DNA from: Aspidapion aeneum
Taxonomy: Eukaryota; Arthropoda; Insecta; Coleoptera; Brentidae
Length of the DNA: 64,000 bases
Assembly: GCA_963576565.1 (NCBI GenBank)
Contig: OY755044.1
Span: 45,369,235-45,433,234 of the forward strand
Direction: 5' to 3'
Shown: positions 1 through 9,968 of the stretch, piece by piece
How the letters are laid out: every line of letters starts with the position of its first letter
Position numbering within the stretch: the stretch's first letter is position 1
Program-made: the position numbers and the translations under genes
Notes under the pieces: model-generated
The model's input: only the letters and a program-made list of their open reading frames with translations
Database searches by the model: none
What the model was told of the DNA's origin: nothing

Positions 1-1
1 C

Positions 2-3000
2 GAAGTAGGTAGTCTTACGGAACGAACCAGTTGTTTTTTAACGAGTCATTCACCTCCTTTAGAGGTCATTCTCCCTAGGTTTTGGGAAATCGAACATTTG
101 CCTAAAAAACAAATCTTATCAAAGGAAGAAAAACAGGCAGAATCAATTTTTACTGCTAGTGTAGTACGGCAACCGAGCGGTAGATTCATGGTAGATCTTC
201 CGTTTAAAGACAAAATAAACCCTGACCTAGGAAATACTTATCCGCAAGCTTATCGTAGATTTTTACTTCTAGAAAATAGATTAATCAAAAATCCTGATCT
301 GTACACTGCCTATTCAAATTTCATGCAAGACTATATCGATTCTAATCATATGAGTTTGGTTTTATCTAGTCAACCAAAGGTCGACGTATCGTGTTTTTTA
401 GCACATCATTGCGTTTTAAAGCCGGAAAGCTTGAGTACAAAATTAAGGGTGGTCTGGGATTGTTCAGCAGTCACCCCAAAAAATATTAGTCTCAATGACA
501 CATTGTTATCTGGACCGAAACTTCAAAAGGATATTGCTTCTTTACTCCTTACATTTCGTCTTAATCCTATTGCCTACATTGCTGATATCAAACAGATGTT
601 CCGTCAAGTCCTTATCAATCCTTATCACCGTCCTTATCAAAGGATATTGTGGAGGTTTTCTCCACAGGACCCACTTTCAGTGTGGGAACTTTCTACTGTC
701 ACTTTTGGCATGACATGCTCACCTTTTCTAGCCATGCGTACCTTAAATGAGCTGGCAGAGAGAGAAAAGGAACGTTTTCCTATGGCTAGTACTGTTCTAA
801 AAACGTCAATCTATATCGACGATATCTTGGGAACTAGCCCTTCGCTTTCTGAAGCTCTCTCCCTTCAAACAGAACTCAATGATTTGTTGAAGTCGGGAGG
901 ATTTGAACTTAAAAAATGGGCAAGCAATTGTCCTGAGTTATTGGCAACATTGCCAGAGTCCGATCGTCAAATGCCTCTCTCTTTCGACAAGGAGGAACCC
1001 CACTTTATCAAAGTTTTAGGACTTCAATGGCATCCAAAAAACGACATTTTTTCTTATCAATGCCGAATGAAGGACAAACCCCCAACCAAACGTTCTATTT
1101 TATCTATCATAGGAACAATCTTCGACCCCTTAGGTTTTCTTTGTCCCTTGTTGCTACAAGCAAAATTTATTTTGCAACAGTTGTGGATATCGAAAGTAGG
1201 CTGGGACGAAGAACCAGATTCTTCTATCATCGACTCTTGGAACAAACTTCGTTCTGAATTCCCGCTTCTTTCCAATTTTCAATTACCCCGACAAATCAAA
1301 CTGTCAAAAACCAATACCTGTCAAATCATCGGCTTCTGTGACGCTTCAATTCGAGGCTACGCAGGCGTCGTATATTTTCGTGTAGAAGAGGAAAACAATA
1401 TATCTGTTTCTCTCATATCTGCAAAATCTAGGGTCGCGCCTATAAAGTCACAAACTTTGGCTAGGCTAGAACTCCTAGGCGCATTTCTTTTAAGCGAATT
1501 AATTGACTTCGTTTTATCTAGCTATGAAGGAAAAATAACTTTTACAAATATCGTTACTTTCTGCGATTCGCAAGTCGTATTGCACTGGCTTTCATCCCCT
1601 CCTAATCGCTGGCAAACCTTTGTTGGAAATCGAGTCAGTAGAATCCAAGAAATCATTCCCTCAAACTCGTGGCGCTACATTCCTTCTGCTTTGAATGCAG
1701 CCGATATTGCGTCACGAGGGGCCACCCCTTCACAGCTCATGTCACATGACATGTGGTGGAACGCACCGTCGTTTTTGTGGTCTCCCGAAAACGAATGGCC
1801 CGATTTTCATAAATCAAAAATGCCGATTGATTTCGGAGATATTAATCTGGAGGAAAAGCCAAAGGTCTGTTGCAATGCGATAATTGATATCAACTTCTTA
1901 GATCAGCTTCTTATCAAATATTCATCTATATCAAAAATTCAACGTATCATTTGCTATGTCCTTCGAATAGTTAACCTTTTTCAAAACCATTCCTATCAAA
2001 AACCCACTAAGCCGCCGGACCAAAAAGTTATTTTTGAGAATATTGTTTTTCCTACCACCGGTGAGATGCAAAGTGCGTTACACCTTCTTATCAAACGCGT
2101 TCAAGGTTCTTGTTTTTCTGAGCTTTTTTCTGCGTTATCTAAGGATAAACCAATACCGAAACCTTTGCGAAAACTTTCACCTTTTCTTGATGAGAATAAT
2201 ATCATTAGAGTCGGTGGCAGATTACAAAAATCTGACCTTTTGTCTTATTCTGCAAAACACCCCGTCTTACTTTCGAGTGACCATCGTTTAACTACACTTC
2301 TTATCGAGTCCGCTCATCGACAATATCTTCATCCTGGGTTTAAAACATTACATAATCTGCTTTTACAGCAATTTTGGATATTATCTGCCAGACGGGCAAT
2401 ACAAAGAACCATATCCAAGTGCTTGCAATGTTTTAGAATCAACCCTAAACCCTATAGACCGCCCATAATGAGTTCACTTCCCGCTCATCGAATCAATCAG
2501 CTTAAACCTTTTTCGAGTGTAGCTATCGACTTTTGTGGACCTTTCTTTGTGATTCCTCATCGTTACCGTGGTTGTAGAGCTTTCAAATCGTATGTCTGTG
2601 TGTTTGTCTGTACGGCCACACATTGCGTGCATTTGGAATTAACCATGGAACTGTCCACCGAAGGGTTCGTAGGTGCATTCCATCGATTCATTTCTAGACG
2701 CGGAAGCGTGACGCAATGCTGGTCAGATCAAGGCAGTAATTTTATAGGGTTTCGTAACCAATTACTGGATTACGCAAGAAGTGCTGCCACCAGACTTTCT
2801 ATTCGTTGGCATCTGGGACCTCCTCTCAGTCCACATTTCAATGGCCTGGCAGAAGCTGGCGTCAAAAGTTTTAAAACTCACTTTGTTCGAGTTGTCGGCG
2901 ACCAGAAGTTGTCTATCATGGAGATGTCCACCCTTACCTGTCGCATAGAAGCCGTACTTAATAGTCGCCCTTTATCTCCTGCCTCTTCAGACCCACACGA

Positions 3001-3391
3001 TCTTCAACCTCTTACCCCTGGGCATTTTTTGACACTTGAACCCCTTAACTCTGAAATTCCGGAGTCAGATTTGTCCGAGGTTCCCCTAAATCGGCTCTCG
3101 AGATGGCAACTAATCCAAAAACTACATAATGATTTTTGGAAACGGTATTCTATAGAGTATTTGCATACGCTACAACAGCGACACAAGTGGGCTGATTTGT
3201 CCCCAAATATCAAATTAAATGATTTGGTTATCATAACAAGTGATCACATTCAAACGCCTTTGAAATGGCCGGTCGGTCGGGTCATCGAACTGCATCCCGG
3301 CGGGGACGGTCAGGTGCGTGTTGCGACGGTAAAAACGGTTACCGGGGTTTATAAGCGGCCAGTTGTAAAACTGTGCCTCTTGCCAAATTAA
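2..3391 (+). CDS. BEL/Pao pol polyprotein, C-terminal part (RT, RNase H, integrase)
   Basis: The protein copies element RNA into DNA and integrates it. The frame is open from base 2, so the true start lies upstream; no internal start is proposed. Numbering residues from base 98, the reverse transcriptase spans about 100-350 with the catalytic YIDD near 240. RNase H follows, with CDAS near 412, CDSQ near 488 and ADIASRG near 535. An integrase zinc region (HPGFK and CLQC) comes near 740-785. The integrase core has its acidic triad in AIDFCG (about 809), SDQGSN (about 876) and GLAEAGVKS (about 915). The stop is at 3389-3391. There is no internal stop or frameshift and all visible catalytic motifs are kept. 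Copy 2 in this window is the same protein with several breaks. Assignment to BEL/Pao is secure from domain order and motif style. Confidence 0.95.
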   Translation, partial: EVGSLTERTSCFLTSHSPPLEVILPRFWEIEHLPKKQILSKEEKQAESIFTASVVRQPSGRFMVDLPFKDKINPDLGNTYPQAYRRFLLLENRLIKNPDLYTAYSNFMQDYIDSNHMSLVLSSQPKVDVSCFLAHHCVLKPESLSTKLRVVWDCSAVTPKNISLNDTLLSGPKLQKDIASLLLTFRLNPIAYIADIKQMFRQVLINPYHRPYQRILWRFSPQDPLSVWELSTVTFGMTCSPFLAMRTLNELAEREKERFPMASTVLKTSIYIDDILGTSPSLSEALSLQTELNDLLKSGGFELKKWASNCPELLATLPESDRQMPLSFDKEEPHFIKVLGLQWHPKNDIFSYQCRMKDKPPTKRSILSIIGTIFDPLGFLCPLLLQAKFILQQLWISKVGWDEEPDSSIIDSWNKLRSEFPLLSNFQLPRQIKLSKTNTCQIIGFCDASIRGYAGVVYFRVEEENNISVSLISAKSRVAPIKSQTLARLELLGAFLLSELIDFVLSSYEGKITFTNIVTFCDSQVVLHWLSSPPNRWQTFVGNRVSRIQEIIPSNSWRYIPSALNAADIASRGATPSQLMSHDMWWNAPSFLWSPENEWPDFHKSKMPIDFGDINLEEKPKVCCNAIIDINFLDQLLIKYSSISKIQRIICYVLRIVNLFQNHSYQKPTKPPDQKVIFENIVFPTTGEMQSALHLLIKRVQGSCFSELFSALSKDKPIPKPLRKLSPFLDENNIIRVGGRLQKSDLLSYSAKHPVLLSSDHRLTTLLIESAHRQYLHPGFKTLHNLLLQQFWILSARRAIQRTISKCLQCFRINPKPYRPPIMSSLPAHRINQLKPFSSVAIDFCGPFFVIPHRYRGCRAFKSYVCVFVCTATHCVHLELTMELSTEGFVGAFHRFISRRGSVTQCWSDQGSNFIGFRNQLLDYARSAATRLSIRWHLGPPLSPHFNGLAEAGVKSFKTHFVRVVGDQKLSIMEMSTLTCRIEAVLNSRPLSPASSDPHDLQPLTPGHFLTLEPLNSEIPESDLSEVPLNRLSRWQLIQKLHNDFWKRYSIEYLHTLQQRHKWADLSPNIKLNDLVIITSDHIQTPLKWPVGRVIELHPGGDGQVRVATVKTVTGVYKRPVVKLCLLPN

Positions 3392-3620
3392 AAGTAATTT
3401 TAATTTTCTACCTTTTACCGGGTATTACAATAGGTTTTTATTTTTTTTTTTTTCGAATTTTTTATTTGTTTGTTTTGCTTTTTTCGGGATTTCGTTATAT
3501 CTAAATAAACTTACGATACTTATCTGTTTTCATTCATTTATATTTATCGGTCGATTCTTTTTCTTATGTCTATATCTGTCCGGTTGAGATTCTAAATTTG
3601 TGTGTTTTGGAGGGCAGTTA
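3392..3620 (+). other. BEL copy 1 3' untranslated region and probable polypurine tract
   Basis: This 229-bp T-rich stretch links the pol stop to the 3' LTR and is matched by 32452-32687 in copy 2. A short purine-rich run (GGAGGGCAG) just before the LTR is the likely plus-strand primer site, but in copy 2 the equivalent run is changed. Confidence 0.6.
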
Positions 3621-4093
3621 TGTTAGCTCCCGCTAAATTTCGCGGTTGTTTATATATATTTTTAAAAACACACAACTGTATGAAGGACAAAGCGCATTCC
3701 GCGTATTTGGACATGCGCACCAACCACCAGTGAGATCATTGTCAATCGCCAAGAGAAAAAGGCGTGTTAATTTCGTTCTCCAACTATTTTAAATATCTAC
3801 ACCTGAAAGTGCTCGATTTTTGTGTACTGAAGCATAGAACTGGAAACTTCAACCCTTCAGCTACGTGGTGACATCATTAGATCCAATCGGGGGCCCCTGG
3901 GAACGAGGAGAACTTGAATGCAAAGGAGGTGAGTGCTTGTCTATGATTACCGTTGTGTGATATCAATATTTTACCTATGGACATTTTGATTATTTCGTAA
4001 TTTCATATCAATCTTTATGTTTGCTCGCGATATCATTAAAAATATTTACAGTCCATTCATTGCTTTTAACGTTTTTCTATCCGCGAGTTAACA
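3621..4093 (+). repeat. BEL copy 1 3' LTR
   Basis: This 473-bp LTR begins TGTTAGCTCCCGC and ends TAACA. It aligns along its length with the copy 2 LTRs at 32688-33149 and 11722-12066 but is clearly diverged, so copies 1 and 2 come from different insertions. It abuts a repeat that reappears at 4469. Confidence 0.9.
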
Positions 4094-4694
4094 GGAGAGT
4101 ATGTTTTAAAAAAATATATGTATGTTAGAAGTTTACGAATTCTTTCTTAAGAAAGATTGTTCCAGACTGATTTTTAACGAACATTTTTGCGATCACGAGT
4201 GTTAGTTACCCAAGCGATTTACCATATCGTCTGGTATTTACCAGAGATGTTCGGGCGAAAGCCGACTGGCGATCCTGGGTGTTGTATACAAATATGCGTG
4301 CGGCACGCATATTTGTAAACGACGTCCATGTTTGCGATTCGGTTGTAGCCCGAACGCTGCCGTAACCCTGTCAATGAAGCCCTATTCTACATTGACACGG
4401 TTCGGTTACGTTGGTGATCGATTGACAACGGTTAGGTTTCACATTCTCTAGGATCCCGGGAAAGAGGTCAGGAGAGTATGTTTTAAAAAAATATATGTAT
4501 GTTAGAAATTTACGAATTCTTTCTTAAGAAAGATTGTGGTTCTGAAATCCAGACTGATTTTTCACGAACATTTTTGCGATCACGGGTGTTAGTTACTCAA
4601 GCGATTTACCATATCGTCTGCTATTTACCAGAGATGTTCGGGCGAAAGCCGAATGGCGATCCTGGGTGTTGTATACAAATATGCGTGCGGCACG
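4092..4694. repeat. Two direct repeats of about 220 bp with a palindrome at the end of the first
   Basis: Bases 4092-4307 are repeated at 4469-4694, offset 377 bp. The second copy carries ten extra bases after AAGATTGT. The first copy ends inside a perfect palindrome: 15-bp arms at 4287-4301 and 4303-4317 around one G, in a TACAAATATGCG context. The second copy has only the left arm. The 4310-4467 spacer is not repeated. An open frame at 4499-4741 resembles nothing known and is not taken as a gene. Confidence 0.8.
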
Positions 4695-4699
4695 AGCCC

Positions 4700-4860
4700 T
4701 CAGAACCGGTGTCAAAAAAGCCGCACTCAGTGCAAAACTGAATTCATAAGTTTCTCAATGGAATACGAAAACTAAAAAGTGCATGTTAATGGAATACAAA
4801 CACCGAGCCAGTTGTGCACCAGTGCTGCACTCATTTTCCCAATGGAATACGCCATTAGTA
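4700..4860. repeat. Dispersed repeat with AGTGCA and GGAATAC motifs (relative at 47780-48000)
   Basis: Short motifs GAATACGAAAAC, GCACCAGTGCTGCAC and ACGCCATTA occur in the same order here and near 47920-47995. This suggests two diverged members of one non-coding repeat family. No ends or target duplication were found. Confidence 0.5.
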
Positions 4861-5720
4861 TGCTTGTTCACCTTAACGGCCTCTAGGCTGTGAAAAAATG
4901 GTGGCCAACATTCCGTCGCACATTAAAGCCGTGTTAGGGGGATTTATTTTTTTTTAAGAAATTTAAAAAAATAAAACTGCACCTTAATGATGGAATACTT
5001 GAAAAATACTGATTTGTCATACAATAGAGCAATTCCACGCCAAGTCATCCAATTTACAAAAAAAGTGTTGCCGTGACATTTTATTTTTTTCTTTAATCTT
5101 GCTTATTAAATGAAACAGCTTATGCTTAACCACTTTTGCACAATTTTAGATTTTTAAATTTAATTAGTATGTTGTAATTTGAAGTCTAAAAACAGTCAAA
5201 ATGGGACTTTAAAGAAAAAAATTATGCTCATAGTAAACAGCACCTAAAAAAAATTAACCTATAATTTTGAAAACATGCATAAAAGTAGTTTTCAAAAAAA
5301 TGTGATGTTTAGCAAAATCTTTTATACTGGCTTAATTAGAGTAATTTAGATAATATCCAAAAAACGCAGAAATTTTCGAAGTTTTCATATTTTTTTGGGG
5401 TATAAATGTAATGTTTTCTTAAATTTTTGATACAGTGTTGGAAAGCTATACTCTTCCTTGTATAAAACATATTTAAAAAGTAGACGTGACCTTGGAGTTC
5501 CACGAAGAAGTTAAGAATGTCTGGGAAATCCCTCAACTTCAGCATCAAAAATGACCCTGTCTATCAGTGTGCTGGTGGTAATCATGTAGGGTAAATTTTT
5601 CACTGTATCATATACTTTTAAAAACAAGAATAAAAAATCTGGGTCTGTAATCCTTAAGGTCACTACACATTTTTTTGTTATTTTAATATTTTTAGTGATG
5701 TTAAATTGCATCACAAATTA

Positions 5721-5878
5721 CAGGCGTGGATCTACGGGGGGGATGCCCCCCCCAAATCTGAAACTTTACTTAGTTTTGAAACACACAGAATACATCTCCT
5801 GGTCACTAGGCAAAATAGTTTTGTAAAATATTTATTATGATATTTTCCCCCAAAATAAAGTTTCTAGATCCTCCCCTG
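5721..5878. mobile_element. Small inverted-repeat element (158 bp) with 7-bp target duplication
   Basis: It begins CAGGCGTGGATCTA and ends TAGATCCTCCCCTG, which are imperfect inverted repeats. CAAATTA precedes it (5714-5720) and follows it (5879-5885) exactly. It lies inside the 5027-7304 element and so is the younger of the two. Confidence 0.65.
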
Positions 5879-6249
5879 CAAATTAAGGTTTATCAGAAAG
5901 TTTATTTATATGAGCACTGTTCAATCAATTATGATCTAAGCTCTCTTCATAAGGTCACTACACAATTTTTTTAAAAGTGTATTTACTTTTTCAGTAGGTA
6001 ACTACTGTCATATTTAAAAAATCGGGAAAGAAGTTGAGTTCTATAATTTCAGAAACCGAACAAATTTTTTTTCTGAGCTTGAAGTAAATTTAGCATATAT
6101 AGTAAAATCATCCAGAGGAGTGAAATAATGGTGTCCAGTTGTTGTTTGTTTGAGATTTTAATGTAAAACAAATCGTTTCACAGTACCTCCAAACGCATCA
6201 CATGGGCTTTTACCATGCGTTAGTTTTGTACTTAGTTTTTTTTAATGCC

Positions 6250-6423
6250 CATTGCCGTATGCAGAAATTTTCCAAGGGGGTTGGGAGAGGGGGCTTGAGT
6301 AAAAGCAAAGTCCTGCAAAACCATTTTAATCTTCTTTCAGAAAAATTAAATCTTTAGGAGAAGTTATTCAATGGCTTTGGAAGGATTAAGTCCCAACCCC
6401 CCTTCCTCCTACGTACGCCACTG
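6250..6423. mobile_element. Small inverted-repeat element with CA(G/T)TGGCGTA-type ends
   Basis: The left end reads CATTGCCGTATGC and the right end reads, on the other strand, CAGTGGCGTACGTAGG. Both are followed by a G-rich run and GGTTGGGA. This looks like a short MITE; no clear target duplication was found. Confidence 0.45.
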
Positions 6424-7389
6424 TTAAACTTGAACCATTTCATTCACCAAAGAGACAAACCAAATGTCAGTGTCTCACCCAAAATTTATTCTTAAAACTA
6501 AAAAAAAATATCCAACAGTGTACAAAGGTGGTACTTGAACCCACAAACTAGGATGTCACGCGAAACAGTAGGTGGGTATAAATAAGACCCCCTGACGATG
6601 ATTTTTATATATAATTTTTTTCTTTTTGCGACCGAATTAAAAAATGTGATTTTTTACATGCTTTAACCAAATAGCCTAAAAGTTGATGTTAAAATGATAG
6701 ACCCAACTTTTTTATTTAACTTTTATATAAACGATACATTGTCAAGTAAAACAAGCTACAAGCGAAGTTTCAATAGACAGATAGACATGCTAATTTTTTT
6801 AGTCAAAAGTTGCCAATTATGAGGTTTTTGCGGTTTTTCCAATTTTTAAAAATTTAGTTTGCTGAAACCAATAGACCTAGAAATTTTACTTTTACCTTGT
6901 ATGATAGTCAAGCCACTGAGCTTTAATATGCGCATAGACTTTTTTTTGATGGACCATATTTCGCACCGGTGTAAATAATTAAAAATTGAGAAAATCATAA
7001 AATTACTATTTTTTTAAAACTATTTTTGTTTTCTGTATATCATCCAACCAATATTAAAGATTTCTTCCGTCAAATTTGTTTTTACATTAGATTTAATACA
7101 ATCAAAATAAAAAAAAATATGGTCGCAACTGTTTTTCATCTTTATTTTACCTTTAAAGTTGTCTGTAAAATACAGGAGGCGACATTAAAAATTAAAATTT
7201 AATAATTTGGTATTCCTAAGGACAGTAATAAATGTTATCAAAATTTGGATTTTTTTCGTGACATGGCAGCTACCCCCATTGGATGATTTGGCGTGGAATT
7301 ACTCAATACTTAAAAAAAAAACAGAAAGAAAGAATAGCGAAGTCAAATAAAAATATTTATACCTTTTTTGTTTTTGAACAGACGTACTT

Positions 7390-8196
7390 TTACTGTTTCT
7401 TTATACTTGGGAAAAATCTTAACCGTTTTAATAGGGCAACTTGATCCAGAATACATGTTACATTTTCCACAAAGCTAGTGTACATTTCATTAATGTCATA
7501 ATGAAAAAATTGAAATTTACAGTTTTGCAACAAAATATTAAAACTAAAAAAGTCAATTTTTTTTCCTCTTGTCTGAATCAACTTGGATTGACGTTTTTCC
7601 GAATCATGTGTTACTTCTATAAAAAAGTGATCTGTTACCTTTAAAGTAATAAAAACCTTTGCTTTAACAATGTTATCATGATTGATCAAAACTATCTCTG
7701 CCCGAGCGCGTGGTTTCATAAACAATATTTTTGAGCCCTACATCTACTAAAATTGATTTAAGTTTTTTTGATTCCTCAGTTTTAAAATCAATATTAAAAT
7801 CCCCCACAATCAGGATAAAACTATTTTCATCGACAATATTGTCTTCGCACCAAGCCAAAAAGAAGTTTTCAAATTCAGATTTGAGAGAACTAGGAGATCT
7901 ATATAGAGAAACTAAAAAATATTTTTTTGAATTAAATTTAATAATAGTTTTTTTGCTGTGACGCTTTCAATTCTAATATCGTCCCTTATATACTGTCTTT
8001 CTACTGTCGCTGTCAACTCTTTCCAAGTTATAGCCACTCACAAATATTTCTCTATCTTCTATGGCCTCAGTTACGCAAGTTTCAGATAGAGCAACAACCA
8101 TCGGAGACTTTTTTTTAAAATTAGTTGAGATATTTCGTCAAAATTTGCAGGAAAACTCGATGCATTAAAATACAATAAAAACAAGCCTTTCGTTTT
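7390..8196 (-). pseudogene. LINE ORF2 APE-type endonuclease fragment
   Basis: The intact enzyme would nick target DNA to prime reverse transcription. Across several frames one sees an N-terminal FDEIS stretch, VALSETCV with the catalytic Glu (around 8090), VGDFNIDF with the metal/active-site Asp and Asn (around 7795), and a TDH near 7640 where the family's terminal SDH normally sits. The longest clean pieces are 7676-7858 and 7390-7725. At least two frameshifts separate the motifs, one near 8110 and one near 7720. The frame after TDH looks like the usual linker towards reverse transcriptase, which is missing. Confidence 0.7.
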
Positions 8197-8561
8197 TATG
8201 ACTTTGGAAGTTCTGCCGATATCTCGCCTAAAAAATGACCGTTACTTTTGTTATCCAAAACTGGTAAATTGCTTTTTTCATTTTTACTGGCCACTACATT
8301 GCTTTTACTAACTACTACATTTTGAATGACATTTATTAAATTTTTTTCATTATTTTTATTACCTGAATCATGAATGTACTTTAGGCAACTATTTACATTT
8401 TCATCAAAAATCTCTACAGTACTAATATTAAAGTTATTATTACCATTTTTGTTATTATTAAATATTTCTAGATTTGACGGATAACTCGGTTCGAAAAAAG
8501 GCTCACTTTCATGAGTTGAGAAAAAATTGTATCTTCCGAAAATTATTATTAATTAGTTTAT

Positions 8562-9743
8562 TTAGCAAAAAATGCTCTTCCTCATGCCATTATCTTTAAG
8601 ACATTTATCTTCATTTGTATCAATATGAATAAGATTGCTAAAGCTGTTTCTACGAAAATCTTGTATTGCAACTTTAATAAATCTTACAAGTTTAAGAAGT
8701 CCTTTTCGATTCAAATAAAATTGTTTATACACAAATTCATCTTGTTTAAATATATCACCGATGTCAAGATAGTCAATCTGAATTGTATAAGCTTTAAGAT
8801 TAGTTGCTGTAGTTTTAAAATCACAGTTTACTTGTGCTATGTCTTTTATTTTGCTAACATTAGTCGAAGAAAAATTATTAGGCAAAGGACAAAATATTAC
8901 ATTTGTATGAAAAAACTTATCTGCAAATTTAATTATATCGTTCTGGGAAATACATTTATCATTAGACCCTATTAGTAGTATAACGTAGTCCTTGTTAGTT
9001 AGATGCATCTTCTCGTCCATGCTTTCAACAATTTGATTAAATGTTGCATTAGGTTTGCATATTATTTGAATTTTATTGTCGCATCCTAAATAAGTGTCAA
9101 GTGTTTCAAATAAATATTTTCCAAATTGATCTGTTATAACAATTATTGAAGGTTTAAGTAGTGGTTGTAAGACTACCGGAACTGTATTATTTTCGTTAAA
9201 TTTAATTTGCGTACATGCTTGATTTTTGAAAGTTTTTAACTCTGCTTCAAGCACTTCTATGCTAATTAATAAATTATTGTTTAAAGTTTATAATATAGCA
9301 ATTTCAAAAATTACATCCAAATCATCAGTTTGGGATGTTTTGTTAATCTCGTTTAAGTTTTCTGTTTGTATCAACACTGATTTTACATACAACTCTTTAC
9401 AATCCGTTTGTGATTCATTATTTGTTATATCCAACGTAGTTTGTGTATCTATATCAACAGCTTCAGCCCTAATTTGAGTCTGCAGAAATGCGTCTTTAGA
9501 GTTTGTACTGGTTTGAGTAGCTTTATTTATTCGTATATGATCTGTTTGTATAGCAACTGACGACGTTTTTGCTTTACTATTTTTACAAATTAGGGATTTT
9601 TGTTCATCAGTTACTTTTTTTAGTTTATTGATCGTAATTTTGTGCTCATTTATTTGTTTTATATAATCTTCTGCAATGGTTGCTTCATTAAGAAGGGAAC
9701 TCGACTGTCTTTTTAGGCGAGCGATATAAACATCTTTTTGCAT
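8562..9743 (-). pseudogene. LINE ORF1 protein: coiled coil, seven QT motifs, SGNH-like domain
   Basis: Two frames (9743-9288 and 9254-8562) lie in the same phase, separated by one in-frame TAA at 9290-9288, so this is one ORF1 with a premature stop. Residues 1-55 of the first part are Leu/Ile/Lys-rich and fit a coiled coil. Residues 66-138 hold seven Q-T pairs, with Q at 66, 77, 88, 101, 112, 126 and 138. The second part resembles an SGNH/GDSL hydrolase fold: VITDQFG at block I, LLIGSND at block III and FYLNRKG near the C-terminus. The Ser of block I and the C-terminal His are replaced, so hydrolysis is unlikely. ORF1 proteins generally package LINE RNA. The QT stretch resembles LC8-binding scaffolds; that is inference. 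Confidence 0.72.
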
Positions 9744-9759
9744 GACAATCCTCCTTAAG

Positions 9760-9968
9760 CGATTGAATAGTTGCTTTTAATTATTCAAGCGTATCAGGTA
9801 ATTCATCAGTTGCCGATTCTACGCATCCTTGAGAACAAATAATTAAACTGTCTCTTAAAATTTCATACTGTCTACTCGTACGTACTAAACAACTTTATGC
9901 CAAATATTTTTGCAGACTGCACATAGATACAGTGTAGTATCTTTACTTTTGCAACACTTAAATGACAT
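9760..9968 (-). pseudogene. Degraded PHD-like zinc finger at the LINE ORF1 N-terminus
   Basis: An ATG at 9968 opens a frame beginning MSFKCC, with LCAVCKNIWHK soon after. Following a stop and a shift, another frame reads ICSQGC. The Cys/His spacing fits the broken PHD-type finger found at the start of ORF1 in some CR1-group LINEs. It lies just upstream of the coiled-coil frame and is joined to it only through frameshifts. Confidence 0.5.

Larger units (their letters stand above)
1..4093 (+). mobile_element. BEL/Pao LTR retrotransposon, copy 1 (3' part, cut by window edge)
   Basis: The element enters from the left edge and carries the 3' part of pol, a short 3' untranslated stretch and a 3' LTR starting TGTTAGC and ending TAACA. 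The same internal sequence and LTR recur at 27464-33149, which fixes the LTR borders by comparison. The 5' LTR, gag and protease lie outside the window, so the target duplication cannot be checked. The unbroken pol frame suggests a younger or less decayed copy than copy 2. Confidence 0.93.
5027..7304. mobile_element. Non-autonomous inverted-repeat DNA transposon, 2.28 kb
   Basis: The left end GAGCAATTCCACGCC and the right end, read on the other strand as GAGTAATTCCACGCC, match at about 25 of 27 terminal bases. AATA flanks both sides, consistent with a 4-bp target duplication. No transposase-like frame is present; the interior is AT-rich non-coding DNA with two smaller elements (5721-5878 and about 6250-6423). 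The superfamily is not assigned. Confidence 0.75.
7390..9968 (-). mobile_element. CR1-like LINE remnant (ORF1 and endonuclease part of ORF2)
   Basis: Reading leftward on the minus strand there is a PHD-like zinc segment, a coiled coil, a run of QT motifs, an SGNH-like domain, then an APE-type endonuclease with its linker. This ORF1 plan (PHD plus esterase) is known in CR1-group LINEs, hence the tentative clade. Reverse transcriptase is absent; similarity stops near 7390, close to the end of the inverted-repeat element at 7304. Stops and frameshifts show it is dead. Confidence 0.75.

Noticed and set aside
4499..4741. 80-codon plus frame with some Cys
   Set aside because: It spans a direct repeat and a change of sequence type; the first repeat copy does not keep the frame.
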